From Candidatus Melainabacteria bacterium (GTDB lineage: Bacteria; Cyanobacteriota; Vampirovibrionia; Obscuribacterales; Obscuribacteraceae), in the NCBI GenBank assembly GCA_017307165.1, contig JAFKGK010000004.1:310001-374000 (forward strand): a stretch of DNA of 64,000 nt, in the 5' to 3' direction. Position 1 is the first letter of the stretch. Each line of letters begins with the position of its first letter. Shown here piece by piece: positions 15,515 through 24,027 of the stretch. Under the pieces are notes generated by a model. That model searched no databases, was not told the DNA's origin, and was given only the letters and a program-made list of their open reading frames with translations. The position numbers and the translations under genes were made by a program.

Positions 15515-16702
15515 TCAGCGGAAAAATCTGATCATTTTGGCCTCGTTGTCGATGACATAACGTCTGTCCCCAAAGAAAGACTGCCCGAGCAGGGGGTGAG
15601 GCAGAAAGTTTTCGAGGACAGCAATAGGAAAGTTGTACTTGCGGATATCGCCCAGTTCGATCGAATGGACCTTTGTCATATAAGTGACCGATGAGCCGCC
15701 TGCACCATGCGAGGTGCCGACCATGGTTTGATCGTCAAATTTGAGGCCTAATAAGTGAAAATGCATCATGCTCATAGCTACGCCATCGGCTCCCGTATCA
15801 AAATACATCTGGATCGGGTCGCCATTTATTTTGACCGTGACCAGCATATTGTTGCCTGCTTTTTCGAATGGCACATCCATAGTGTTGTAAGGTACATCGC
15901 GGCGGGCGCTGCCTGCTCGCACCAGATGCACATAGCCTGACCGACGCTCTAGATTGACCTGCAGATCTTTAAAAAATGTCTGTCCGATCAGAGGAGTAGT
16001 ACCAAAGCCTTCGGAGATCAACCATTTGGTGTTGCGCTTAAACTTGCCCAGAGACATGGGGGCTTCGACTGTCCAGGCCGGCTCCACGCCTCCTACGCCA
16101 GCGATGCCACTGTCAGGGTCCCTGTTAGGCTTTGGCAATCCCAGTGCGCACCACTGGGCGACAGACATTGCACAGGACTCGGCGCCGGTATCAAACATAG
16201 CATCGAGAGTCCGGCCGTTTACCTGTGCCTGCACCAGGATATGACCGCTATGGCCGGTCTTGATGGGGATGCGGTCCTCGGCCGGTAGGTTTTCGCCATT
16301 GGCACCACCTGTAGTATTGACAGCACTGATGCCAGTCGCAGCAGTAGTAGTATTAGTGGTGGCAATCGCCGCAGTACGCACCGCTGGCTGACTCAGATTG
16401 GTCAGTGCCTGTCTGGCATAGCCACCAGCCGGGGTGTTCGGGTATTTGGCCACGGTGTTCTCAAACATCTTTTTGGCCAGATCGTACTTGCCGAGTTTTT
16501 GATAAGTGCTCGCTAGATAATAATAAGTATTAGCATCGGCCTTGCCGCCTTTTACGAGTTTTTCAAAACCTAGCGAAGCAGGCTGAAATTGGCCTTTGTT
16601 ATAGAGCCCGACTGCATTATCGTAAGCACTTCCCTGAGCCGAGGCCGCACTACATGCGATGGCAAAGGTCATACCCAGGGAAATGATAAATGGTTTGTGC
16701 AT
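15515..16702 (-). CDS. Exported TPR protein with two retropepsin-like aspartic protease domains
   Basis: 395 residues. A signal peptide (cleavage near 'ASAQG', residue 23) precedes two TPR units (25-105) and a Thr/Ala-rich linker. Two retropepsin-like domains follow with active-site motifs 'FDTGAES' (about residue 170) and 'FDTGADG' (about residue 301), each with a downstream 'LIGQTFF' / 'LLGQSFF' strand. Retropepsins work as a dimer of two such lobes, so one chain may form its own active site. It is a paralog of the next gene upstream (16735-17892) with the same architecture, 32 bases apart. The substrate is unknown; export points to the envelope or outside. Confidence 0.85.
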   Translation of the reverse strand: MHKPFIISLGMTFAIACSAASAQGSAYDNAVGLYNKGQFQPASLGFEKLVKGGKADANTYYYLASTYQKLGKYDLAKKMFENTVAKYPNTPAGGYARQALTNLSQPAVRTAAIATTNTTTAATGISAVNTTGGANGENLPAEDRIPIKTGHSGHILVQAQVNGRTLDAMFDTGAESCAMSVAQWCALGLPKPNRDPDSGIAGVGGVEPAWTVEAPMSLGKFKRNTKWLISEGFGTTPLIGQTFFKDLQVNLERRSGYVHLVRAGSARRDVPYNTMDVPFEKAGNNMLVTVKINGDPIQMYFDTGADGVAMSMMHFHLLGLKFDDQTMVGTSHGAGGSSVTYMTKVHSIELGDIRKYNFPIAVLENFLPHPLLGQSFFGDRRYVIDNEAKMIRFFR

Positions 16703-16734
16703 CGGTACCTCAATCTATATCAGTACTTAAAAAA

Positions 16735-17892
16735 CTAGTTGCTAAACCTGATCACACGCTTTTCTCGATCGACAGTATAACTGCGTCCCGAGATAAACTC
16801 CTGGCCCACTATCGGGTATGGCATGCTGCCTTCAAAGGCATAAATATCGACATTGTTTTTGACTAGAGGTCCCATTTCTACACGCCCGACCTTAAAGCGC
16901 ACCATCGAGCCGCCACCACCAAAACCAGAGCCCTGTCCTCTCTGAGCATCTGCAGGAGGCTGTATACCGAGCTGTTTTAGATGAGCCATGCTAAGCCTGA
17001 TAGAGCTTGCTGCACCAGAGTCAAAAACGGCTTGCAAGGGCTTGCCGTCGATTTTGAGATCGACTATCATGCTCGCGCCATCTAATCTAAACGGCACATC
17101 CTGACCATAGCCAGAGCTGCTAATATTAGTTGCAGCTCGATCGCGCCGAGCAAATCGGATCAGGTGCGCGTTATTGTCTTGCTTGTAAGCAAGGTCGCTA
17201 AAAAATGGCACTCCCAGAGATGCATATGGATAATCTTTTTCCAGGATCAAGACTTCGACTGTGCGTTTGATCTGGCCGACTTGGACAACGGCAGGCACGG
17301 ACCAGGCACCGACATTGGTGCCGCCGGCAGCAGCGATAGATACAGTGGTGGGACCGCCCGGGATGGCCAGACCTATGGATGAGGCGTGATTTTTGCCAAT
17401 GATTGTAGCCTCGGCGCCTGTGTCAAAAACCAGATCGATAGCCCGGCCATTGATCTGGGCGGAGACCACCGGATGCCCAGCGCTATCGGTCTTAAAACCG
17501 ACTGATTCTTGGTCTGGTATATAATCGCCATTTGCGCTTGATACCGATTTTGCAGATGTGCCACCCGATGCCCGCCCGACCATAGAGCTCAGCGACTGAG
17601 CTGAGTAGCGGGCCGCCGTACTGCCGGGAAACTTGGCGACGCACAACTGATAAAGTCTTTGTGCCTTTTGTGCCTGCCCACTACGTTGATAGCTATTTGC
17701 CAGGTAATAAATGGCATTGCTATTGGTCGGATCGGCTTTGACTGCCCGGGCAAAACACTCGATCGCCCCTTGATAGTCATTGCGATTAAAAAGAGCCACT
17801 CCAGTCGTGTACGCATCGGCAGCGAGAGCGCCTGTGCCAAAGGCAAACTGCAGTGCAGCAGCAAGGCCAGCAATGTAGCGATATCTAGTCAT
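16735..17892 (-). CDS. Exported TPR protein with two retropepsin-like domains, paralog
   Basis: 385 residues with the same layout as its neighbour: signal peptide (cleavage after 'GALAA', about residue 24), two TPRs, linker, then two protease lobes. The first lobe has an intact 'FDTGAEA' (about residue 157) and a 'LGVPFFSDL' strand. The second has 'FDSGAAS' (about residue 292), a Thr to Ser change that active aspartic proteases tolerate. The start overlaps the end of the S9 peptidase gene by 8 bases, so both are on one transcript. The pair arose by duplication but is now well diverged. Confidence 0.85.
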   Translation of the reverse strand: MTRYRYIAGLAAALQFAFGTGALAADAYTTGVALFNRNDYQGAIECFARAVKADPTNSNAIYYLANSYQRSGQAQKAQRLYQLCVAKFPGSTAARYSAQSLSSMVGRASGGTSAKSVSSANGDYIPDQESVGFKTDSAGHPVVSAQINGRAIDLVFDTGAEATIIGKNHASSIGLAIPGGPTTVSIAAAGGTNVGAWSVPAVVQVGQIKRTVEVLILEKDYPYASLGVPFFSDLAYKQDNNAHLIRFARRDRAATNISSSGYGQDVPFRLDGASMIVDLKIDGKPLQAVFDSGAASSIRLSMAHLKQLGIQPPADAQRGQGSGFGGGGSMVRFKVGRVEMGPLVKNNVDIYAFEGSMPYPIVGQEFISGRSYTVDREKRVIRFSN

Positions 17893-19984
17893 GATTTTCG
17901 ATCTTCAACTTATGCCATGCCTCGGGTGGATCTATAGGCTTTATGCCAAATATCCTGGCAAAAAAACTGTATTCGGACTCGATCGTACGGATGATGTTTT
18001 CGGCGCGCCTAAAACCATGCTGCTCGCCTGGATAGCTGATATAAGCAACAGGCAGGCCCTTGCCTCGCAGTGCCGCGACCATTTCCTCCGCCTGATTGGG
18101 CGGCACGACCTTGTCTTCGAGCCCCTGAAAAAATATCACCGGACAATCAAGCCCGTCCACATGCTTGAGCGGAGAGCGCTGGTCGTAGATATGGGCGGCC
18201 TGCGGATAAGGTCCGATCAAACGATCGGTATATCTCGACTCAAATTTGTGCGTGTCTTGAGCCAGACTCATCAAATCACCGATGCCGTAGTGACTTGCAC
18301 CGGCCTTAAAGGCATCGGTTAAAGCCAGGGCACTCAAGACAGTATAGCCACCAGCAGATCCGCCTGAGATGCAGACACGTTCTGGATCTATAAGCTGTTC
18401 GCGGCTTAGATATTCCACTGCGGCAACAGCGTCCTGGACATCGACAAGCCCCCAGTTGTCCAACAGTCTCTCGCGGTATTCGCGGCCAAACCCTGTACTA
18501 CCGCCATAGTTGACGTCGACCACGGCAAATCCACGGTTTGTGTAGTACTGATAGCCGAGATTGAGCAGTGAGGAGGCACCGCCTGTGGGGCCACCGTGAC
18601 ACTTGACCATGAGCGGCGGTCTTTGATCAGCAGGGCCTTGATATCGGCTATTGACCGGTTCGTAGTAAAAGGCGTAAACAAGCTGCCCGCTTTTGTTTGT
18701 AAACTCGATCACTCTAGGATGGGAAATCTCGGCGGCTGACGGCAAATCATCAGCAGCGGCCCTGATAATGGCAAAAGCAGCAAAACCAGGCTCGTAGAGG
18801 ACGACCGAGCTGGGCATTGCAGCAGACCCGCAAAGCATCGCAAGCTTGCCGTTACTTGCATGCAGGCCCGTGACCTCAGTGTATCCAGTGGGCACGGCAG
18901 CTATATGATTGGGCAGATGGCCATTGGCGGACAGTGCAATGCGATACAGTCCCCAGAGCCCCCGATCACAGCCTGATACATAAAGAGTATCCCGATCTGT
19001 AAAGGCTGCTATGCTCTGGCCAAAGACCCACATCGGCAGACCAAACTCGATCTCCGCTAAATCCTCCGACTGTAGCAAGGCCTCGATGGAGGCAGGATCG
19101 CCAGGATTTTGCAGTCTAAACGGCCGCCAGTATCCTGATGGATCGTCAAAAAAGTAAAGAGCCCCATCCAATCCCCAGATCGGCTGAAAAGTACTGCGCC
19201 GAGGTCCACCGGCCACGATGCGCTGATTGATGACCATGCCGGTATCGTCCAGCTCCATCAAGATCAGGTCGTTAGCGTCCCACGGCATATTGGGATGTCT
19301 CCAGGCAATGGCGGCCAGATATCGTCCATCCGGACTCAGCCTGGGAAAGCCATAAAAATCATAACCGGCAGCCAACTCGATCATCTCGCCGTCATCCAGG
19401 CCCAAGGCGACGATCTTATTAGCGGGCTCAGCATGACGGTGATTGGCCTGGTGTAAAGTCTCAGCAGTGTCGCTATGCGGCCTGTGATCTTCGCAAACGG
19501 CAATTATCCTGTTACGCCCTGAGTCATAGCTAAAATCAGCAAAGCGCAATTGTTCGTGAGCAAAGACTTTGCGAGCTTTGCCCAAATCCTGATGCCATTT
19601 TCCATCATTTCCAAAAGGCAACCACCATACGGCTCGCTCGGCAATATCCGTATAGATGAGACCAGGAGTACGTCCTGCTATCGGCTCGGCAAGCGCAAAG
19701 GCGCCGCCGCCATACTCGTGTACGAGCGACCGGATATTGATCGGGGCCTCATTGATGTCGCTAAAATCGCCCGAGATCAGATCCTTGACCACCAGGACCT
19801 GACGACCGCCTTCGGCTGGACGTCCCTCGAGATAAAAAAGCTGCGAGCTATCGGCATTGAGCTGCGGCTGCGAGAGCCTCAGACCACCATTGGCCACTTG
19901 TTGAGCCGAAAGCCCGGACACGAAAGCCCCGTAAGGGACCGTAATCTTGTCATTCGTAGGACTTTCAGTCATTTGTTGCTTCAT
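17885..19984 (-). CDS. S9 family serine peptidase (acylaminoacyl/dipeptidyl peptidase type)
   Basis: 699 residues. An N-terminal beta-propeller (about 1-420; note 'SPDGRYLAAIAWR') is followed by an alpha/beta hydrolase domain. The catalytic triad is visible: Ser in 'SGGSAGGYT' (about 542), Asp in 'GLEDKVVPP' (about 622), His in 'GEQHGF' (about 655). The oxyanion segment 'KCHGGPTGG' is also present. It has no signal peptide, so it is likely cytoplasmic and cleaves short peptides. The ATG at 19984 has AGAGG close upstream. It is divergent from the molybdopterin operon with a 51-base spacer, and heads an apparent protease operon with the two retropepsin-like genes. Confidence 0.93.
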   Translation of the reverse strand: MKQQMTESPTNDKITVPYGAFVSGLSAQQVANGGLRLSQPQLNADSSQLFYLEGRPAEGGRQVLVVKDLISGDFSDINEAPINIRSLVHEYGGGAFALAEPIAGRTPGLIYTDIAERAVWWLPFGNDGKWHQDLGKARKVFAHEQLRFADFSYDSGRNRIIAVCEDHRPHSDTAETLHQANHRHAEPANKIVALGLDDGEMIELAAGYDFYGFPRLSPDGRYLAAIAWRHPNMPWDANDLILMELDDTGMVINQRIVAGGPRRSTFQPIWGLDGALYFFDDPSGYWRPFRLQNPGDPASIEALLQSEDLAEIEFGLPMWVFGQSIAAFTDRDTLYVSGCDRGLWGLYRIALSANGHLPNHIAAVPTGYTEVTGLHASNGKLAMLCGSAAMPSSVVLYEPGFAAFAIIRAAADDLPSAAEISHPRVIEFTNKSGQLVYAFYYEPVNSRYQGPADQRPPLMVKCHGGPTGGASSLLNLGYQYYTNRGFAVVDVNYGGSTGFGREYRERLLDNWGLVDVQDAVAAVEYLSREQLIDPERVCISGGSAGGYTVLSALALTDAFKAGASHYGIGDLMSLAQDTHKFESRYTDRLIGPYPQAAHIYDQRSPLKHVDGLDCPVIFFQGLEDKVVPPNQAEEMVAALRGKGLPVAYISYPGEQHGFRRAENIIRTIESEYSFFARIFGIKPIDPPEAWHKLKIENHD

Positions 19985-20023
19985 ATAGCCTCTTATCCGC
20001 CGGGTCGCTCTGGTTCGCTAGTA

Positions 20024-20029
20024 TATAAT
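20024..20029 (+). promoter_or_regulatory. Possible -10 box of the molybdopterin operon
   Basis: TATAAT lies at 20024-20029, only 6 bases before the moaD ATG at 20036. A start point 7 bases downstream would begin the mRNA at the ATG, giving a leaderless message; no Shine-Dalgarno sequence is visible there either. No clear -35 box is seen. Confidence 0.4.
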
Positions 20030-20035
20030 TTCAAC

Positions 20036-20311
20036 ATGAGTCAGGACACAAAAAACCGCATTACGGCCAAAGTGAGCTATTTTGCCATACTCCGAGACGA
20101 GAGCGGCATGTCGACTGAGACGCACGAGACCACGGCATCTACTGCGGCTGAGCTCTGGGAGGAGCTCAACCAAAAGCACAAGTTTTCATTGCCGATGCAG
20201 AGATTGAGAGTGGCAATCGACTCCGAGTTTGCAGAATGGGACGCACCGCTCCACCCAACCCAGTCCGGACAAGTCCAAATAGCATTTATACCTCCCGTGG
20301 CTGGCGGCTGA
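20036..20311 (+). CDS. moaD: Molybdopterin synthase small (sulfur carrier) subunit
   Basis: 91 residues with a ubiquitin-like fold and the required C-terminal Gly-Gly ('FIPPVAGG'), which is thiocarboxylated and donates sulfur to precursor Z. 'KVSYFAILRDESGMS' at the N-terminus is typical. The frame is open far upstream, but the ATG at 20036 gives the normal family length. It overlaps moaE by one base (TGATG). The adenylating enzyme MoeB is not in the window. Confidence 0.93.
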   Translation: MSQDTKNRITAKVSYFAILRDESGMSTETHETTASTAAELWEELNQKHKFSLPMQRLRVAIDSEFAEWDAPLHPTQSGQVQIAFIPPVAGG

Positions 20312-20778
20312 TGGCATCGCAAGACGATCTAAGGCACGGTCCCACAGCCCCGGCATTTTTTGATCTGAGCGATGTGGATCTAAATCCCAAGGCACTCAGA
20401 CGAGGCGTGACTGCCGACAATACTGGCGCCCTGGTCGCATTCGAAGGCCTCGTGCGCGACCACAATGAGGGCAAGGGTGTCTCAGCCTTGTCCTATGAAG
20501 CCTTTGCTCCTCTATGCCTCAAAGAGGCAGCAAAAATATATCGCGAAGCAATGGATCTTTTTCCCTTTCATGCTGCCATTTGCCGCCACAGGACTGGTAC
20601 ATTAAAGATTGGCGATCTGGCAGTCTATGTCGCAGTGAGCTCGGCGCATCGCGATGAGGCATTTAAGGCCTGCCGTTATATCATCGATGAGATCAAGCAT
20701 CGTCTGCCCATCTGGAAAAAAGAGACTTATACGGATGGCAGCGAGTCATGGGTCAATTGCAGTCATGTCCATCAATAA
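20311..20778 (+). CDS. moaE: Molybdopterin synthase catalytic subunit
   Basis: 155 residues. Together with MoaD it converts cyclic pyranopterin monophosphate to molybdopterin. Motifs: 'GALVAFEGLVRDHNEG', 'LSYEAFAPLC', 'ICRHRTGTLKIGDLAVYVAV', 'SAHRDEAFKACRYIIDEIK' and the active-site lysine in 'PIWKKE'. The start codon overlaps the moaD stop. The end overlaps the moaA start by 14 bases. Confidence 0.95.
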   Translation: MASQDDLRHGPTAPAFFDLSDVDLNPKALRRGVTADNTGALVAFEGLVRDHNEGKGVSALSYEAFAPLCLKEAAKIYREAMDLFPFHAAICRHRTGTLKIGDLAVYVAVSSAHRDEAFKACRYIIDEIKHRLPIWKKETYTDGSESWVNCSHVHQ

Positions 20779-21772
20779 CGTACTGATCGACGGTTTTGGC
20801 CGCCAGCATAGCTATCTCCGCATCTCGGTCACCGATCGATGCAACTTGCGCTGCTTTTACTGCATGCCGCGCCAGGGGCTGGTGTGGCGCGACAAGGCAC
20901 ATTTGCTTACCTACGAAGAAATAGAGCGGGTCGCCCGCATCTTTGTGGAGATGGGGATCACAAAGATCAGATTGACCGGTGGCGAGCCATTGGTACGCAA
21001 GGGTCTGCCGAATCTGGCACGCCGCCTCAAGCAGATAGATGGGCTACAATGCCTGGCCATGACGACCAATGCGACCTTGCTCGCAGAGCATGCGGCGGAT
21101 CTACGCGCAGGAGGCATGGACGCCCTCAATATTAGCCTCGACACTTTTGATCGGGCAAAATTTGAGCGCATCACTTATCAGGACAAATACGACGTAGTGA
21201 TGGACGGCATCAAAGCCGCATTACAAGAGGGTTTTGACACGATCAAGATCAATATGGTGGCGATCGCGGGCGTCAACGATGACGAGATCCTGGATTTTGC
21301 CCGATTTGCCCTGGACAATCCAGTCAATGTGCGCTTTATCGAGTTTATGCCTTTCAAGGACAATGATTGGGATATCCAAAAAGTGATCACCTACCAGGAG
21401 ATCAAGGAGAAAATAGAAAAAGTCTATCGCTTGCAGCCTAGAGTGATAGGAGACGCAGGTTTTGATACGTCGGCCGTAGCAAAGGATTTTGCGATGGTGG
21501 ATGGTAAAGGTTGGGTGAGTTTTATCTCTTCGATGTCGGACAGCTTTTGCTCGACGTGCAATCGCCTCAGACTGACTGCTGATGGCTCGATCAAGTCCTG
21601 CCTCTTTGCACCGAGCGAGATCAATATGAGAGAACGCCTACGCGAGGGCGCCACTGATGACGACATCCGCGATATGATCTTGTACTCTCTCTCGCGCAAG
21701 CCCGAGGCGCATCCTCCTGCGGCTGAGATCGCGGCACAAGAAAATCGGGCAATGATCCAAATCGGAGGCTGA
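20765..21772 (+). CDS. moaA: GTP 3',8-cyclase (radical SAM)
   Basis: 335 residues, the first enzyme of molybdenum cofactor synthesis. The radical SAM cluster is 'CNLRCFYC' (CxxxCxxC) and the second 4Fe-4S cluster is 'CSTCNRLRLTADGSIKSC'. The C-terminal Gly-Gly needed for activity is present ('MIQIGG'). 'LTGGEPLVRKGL' is the SAM-binding GGE motif. The ATG at 20765 lies inside the end of moaE, which agrees with tight coupling. Confidence 0.97.
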   Translation: MSINNVLIDGFGRQHSYLRISVTDRCNLRCFYCMPRQGLVWRDKAHLLTYEEIERVARIFVEMGITKIRLTGGEPLVRKGLPNLARRLKQIDGLQCLAMTTNATLLAEHAADLRAGGMDALNISLDTFDRAKFERITYQDKYDVVMDGIKAALQEGFDTIKINMVAIAGVNDDEILDFARFALDNPVNVRFIEFMPFKDNDWDIQKVITYQEIKEKIEKVYRLQPRVIGDAGFDTSAVAKDFAMVDGKGWVSFISSMSDSFCSTCNRLRLTADGSIKSCLFAPSEINMRERLREGATDDDIRDMILYSLSRKPEAHPPAAEIAAQENRAMIQIGG

Positions 21773-21778
21773 TACTGT

Positions 21779-22720
21779 ATGCGCGACGTTTCGCACAAGG
21801 TGAGCACATTGAGGACGGCAAGGGCGCGGGCAGTGCTCAAGGTCTCCCCGAGTACTATCGAGGCGATCCGCACCAATACATTGCCCAAGGGCGATCCCCT
21901 CTCTGTGGCCAAGGTGGCGGCCGTGCAAGCTGCAAAAAATACGAGCTTGATCATCCCTTATTGCCATCCAATGCCTGTAGAGTACGTGGGTGTAGAGTTT
22001 CATCTAGATGAGGACTCTATCGCCATCGAGTGCGAGGTCAAGGCCGTCTACAAGACAGGAGTCGAAATGGAAGCCCTGACGGCAGCCTCGGCAGCTGCAC
22101 TGACCATCTATGACATGGCCAAGATGGTGGATGATTTGATGCAGATCGAAAACTGCGTCCTTCTATCCAAGACAGGCGGCAAGTCCGACTATGCAATGGC
22201 TGCGCAGGACGTCGGCCGTCTCAAGGCTGCAGTAATCGTGCTCTCTGACTCGATCTCGGCTGGCAAGGCGGTGGATGCATCGGGCAAGCTCATACAAGAG
22301 GCCCTGGCCCAAAATGGCTACGAAACGATCAAATCGATCGTACTCAAAGACGACGAAAGCGAGATCGTGCCCATCGTGCGACGCATGGTCGACGAAGAAG
22401 GCATCGACCTGATCCTCACCACCGGTGGTACTGGCCTCGGACCACGCGATGTCACGCCGGACGCTCTCAAGCGTCTATTTGACAAGGATTTGCCTGGGGT
22501 GACAGAAGCGATCCGCAAATACGGGCAGGAGCGCATGACTTTTGCGATGCTTTCGCGTTCGGTAGCAGGCATGCGCGGCAAGTCGATCATCATCAGCCTG
22601 CCTGGTAGCACTGGTGGCGTCAAAGATGGTCTCAATGTCCTTTTTCCAGCCATCACTCACGCCTTCAAGATCATCGCCGGTGGTGCTCATGGCGAGCGCT
22701 CGATGCAAGAGAGCAGATAG
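21779..22720 (+). CDS. moaC: Fused cyclic pyranopterin monophosphate synthase and MogA/MoaB-type protein
   Basis: 313 residues combining two steps. Residues 1-145 are MoaC ('RDVSHKVSTLRTARARAVL', 'IPYCHPMPVEYVGVEF', 'GVEMEALTAASAAALTIYDM'). Residues 150-310 are a MogA/MoaB domain ('LTTGGTGLGPRDVTPDAL', 'SLPGSTGGVKDGL'), which adenylates molybdopterin. This fusion is known from several phyla. It sits 6 bases after moaA and 3 bases before moeA, so one operon supplies most of the pathway. Confidence 0.95.
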   Translation: MRDVSHKVSTLRTARARAVLKVSPSTIEAIRTNTLPKGDPLSVAKVAAVQAAKNTSLIIPYCHPMPVEYVGVEFHLDEDSIAIECEVKAVYKTGVEMEALTAASAAALTIYDMAKMVDDLMQIENCVLLSKTGGKSDYAMAAQDVGRLKAAVIVLSDSISAGKAVDASGKLIQEALAQNGYETIKSIVLKDDESEIVPIVRRMVDEEGIDLILTTGGTGLGPRDVTPDALKRLFDKDLPGVTEAIRKYGQERMTFAMLSRSVAGMRGKSIIISLPGSTGGVKDGLNVLFPAITHAFKIIAGGAHGERSMQESR

Positions 22721-22723
22721 ACG

Positions 22724-24001
22724 ATGGTCGGTGTTTTTAACAATGGTGACGGGCTCCTGAGCTATGAGCAGGCGCTGGGATTGATCGAGTCGGCAGCCCG
22801 GCCTATAAAGCAGATGCAGACAGTTGCGCTCGACCATTGTCTCAAGCGAGTTACAGCGACTCCACTCAAGGCTGGCTTTGATCTTCCGCGTTTCAACAAT
22901 AGTGCGGTGGACGGCTATGGCGTGATAGTGGATGATCTCAAGGCCTGTAGCGCAGAAAATGCAGTGATATTGTCCCTGGCAGGAGAGGTCGCAGCAGGGG
23001 GAGAGGCACAGGGCAACGATATCGCCCAGGGGCAGTGCGTGCGCATCCTGACCGGTGCGCCGGTGCCGGACACTGTTGAAGCCATCGTGATGAAAGAATA
23101 CACGCAGGTAATGCCGGATGGCAAAATCTCTTTGATGGCTAGTGCCAGGATTGGTGAAAACATCAGGATGCAGGGTGAGGAGATGGAGACCGGCTCAGTG
23201 GTCTTGCAGGCAGGGACGAGGATCAATCCGCCGATCGTGGGTTTGATTGCGACCCTGGGTCTGTCGCACTTAGATGTAGTCAGGCAGCCAAAGATCGCGA
23301 TCATCTCCACCGGTGATGAGCTCAAAGAGCCAGGGGAGCCAATCGCCGATCATCAGATCTTTAACAGCAATAGCTGGGCGCTGCAGGCTGCTTTCAATGG
23401 TTTGGGCTTCACTGATGTGACAAGGCATCATGTGCCGGACGATCGTCAGGCGGTGACAGATCTATTTAAAGATCTCCTGCAGGATTGCGATCTGATCGTA
23501 TCGGCAGGCGGTGTGTCCGTCGGTGAGTATGATTATGTCAAAGATGTATGCGAAAGCCTGGGCGTGGAGACTGTCTTTTGGCGAACGGCGATCAAACCCG
23601 GCAAACCAGTGTACTTTGGCAGATTTGCCTCCATAAACAATCCACACTCTTTATTTTTTGGCTTGCCGGGCAATCCAGTGTCGGCACTGGTGACTTTTGA
23701 CCTGTTTATCAAGCCAGCGCTGAGCATCATGAGTGGTGCCCAGCCCCGAGCACGATCACGCACCCTCAAAGCAAGACTGGCTCGTAGCCTTAAAAAAAAG
23801 GCAGGCCGCCTGGACTTTGTACGGGCTATCGGTAGTCGGGATGATGAGGATGGCTTGCATGCCATGCCGACGAGCGGGCAGGACTCGCATATGCTGACCG
23901 GCCTGGCAAAGGCTGATCTATTGATCCACTTTGCGCGAGAGGCAGAGTTTGCAGCAGAGGGCGATGTGGTGGATGTGCATGGCTTGGATTGGTTTGCATA
24001 A
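22724..24001 (+). CDS. moeA: Molybdopterin molybdenumtransferase
   Basis: 425 residues. It inserts molybdate into adenylated molybdopterin. Key motifs: 'LPRFNNSAVDGYGV' near residue 50, 'ILTGAPVPDTVEAIVMKE', 'ISTGDELKEPGEP', 'SAGGVSVGEYDYVKD', and 'GLPGNPVSALVTFDLF'. It is the last gene of the moa operon and converges with the minus-strand spermidine-synthase-like gene across 26 bases, where I see no strong terminator. Confidence 0.95.
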   Translation: MVGVFNNGDGLLSYEQALGLIESAARPIKQMQTVALDHCLKRVTATPLKAGFDLPRFNNSAVDGYGVIVDDLKACSAENAVILSLAGEVAAGGEAQGNDIAQGQCVRILTGAPVPDTVEAIVMKEYTQVMPDGKISLMASARIGENIRMQGEEMETGSVVLQAGTRINPPIVGLIATLGLSHLDVVRQPKIAIISTGDELKEPGEPIADHQIFNSNSWALQAAFNGLGFTDVTRHHVPDDRQAVTDLFKDLLQDCDLIVSAGGVSVGEYDYVKDVCESLGVETVFWRTAIKPGKPVYFGRFASINNPHSLFFGLPGNPVSALVTFDLFIKPALSIMSGAQPRARSRTLKARLARSLKKKAGRLDFVRAIGSRDDEDGLHAMPTSGQDSHMLTGLAKADLLIHFAREAEFAAEGDVVDVHGLDWFA

Positions 24002-24027
24002 TATCCCTCCAATCTGTTTGCACCAAA

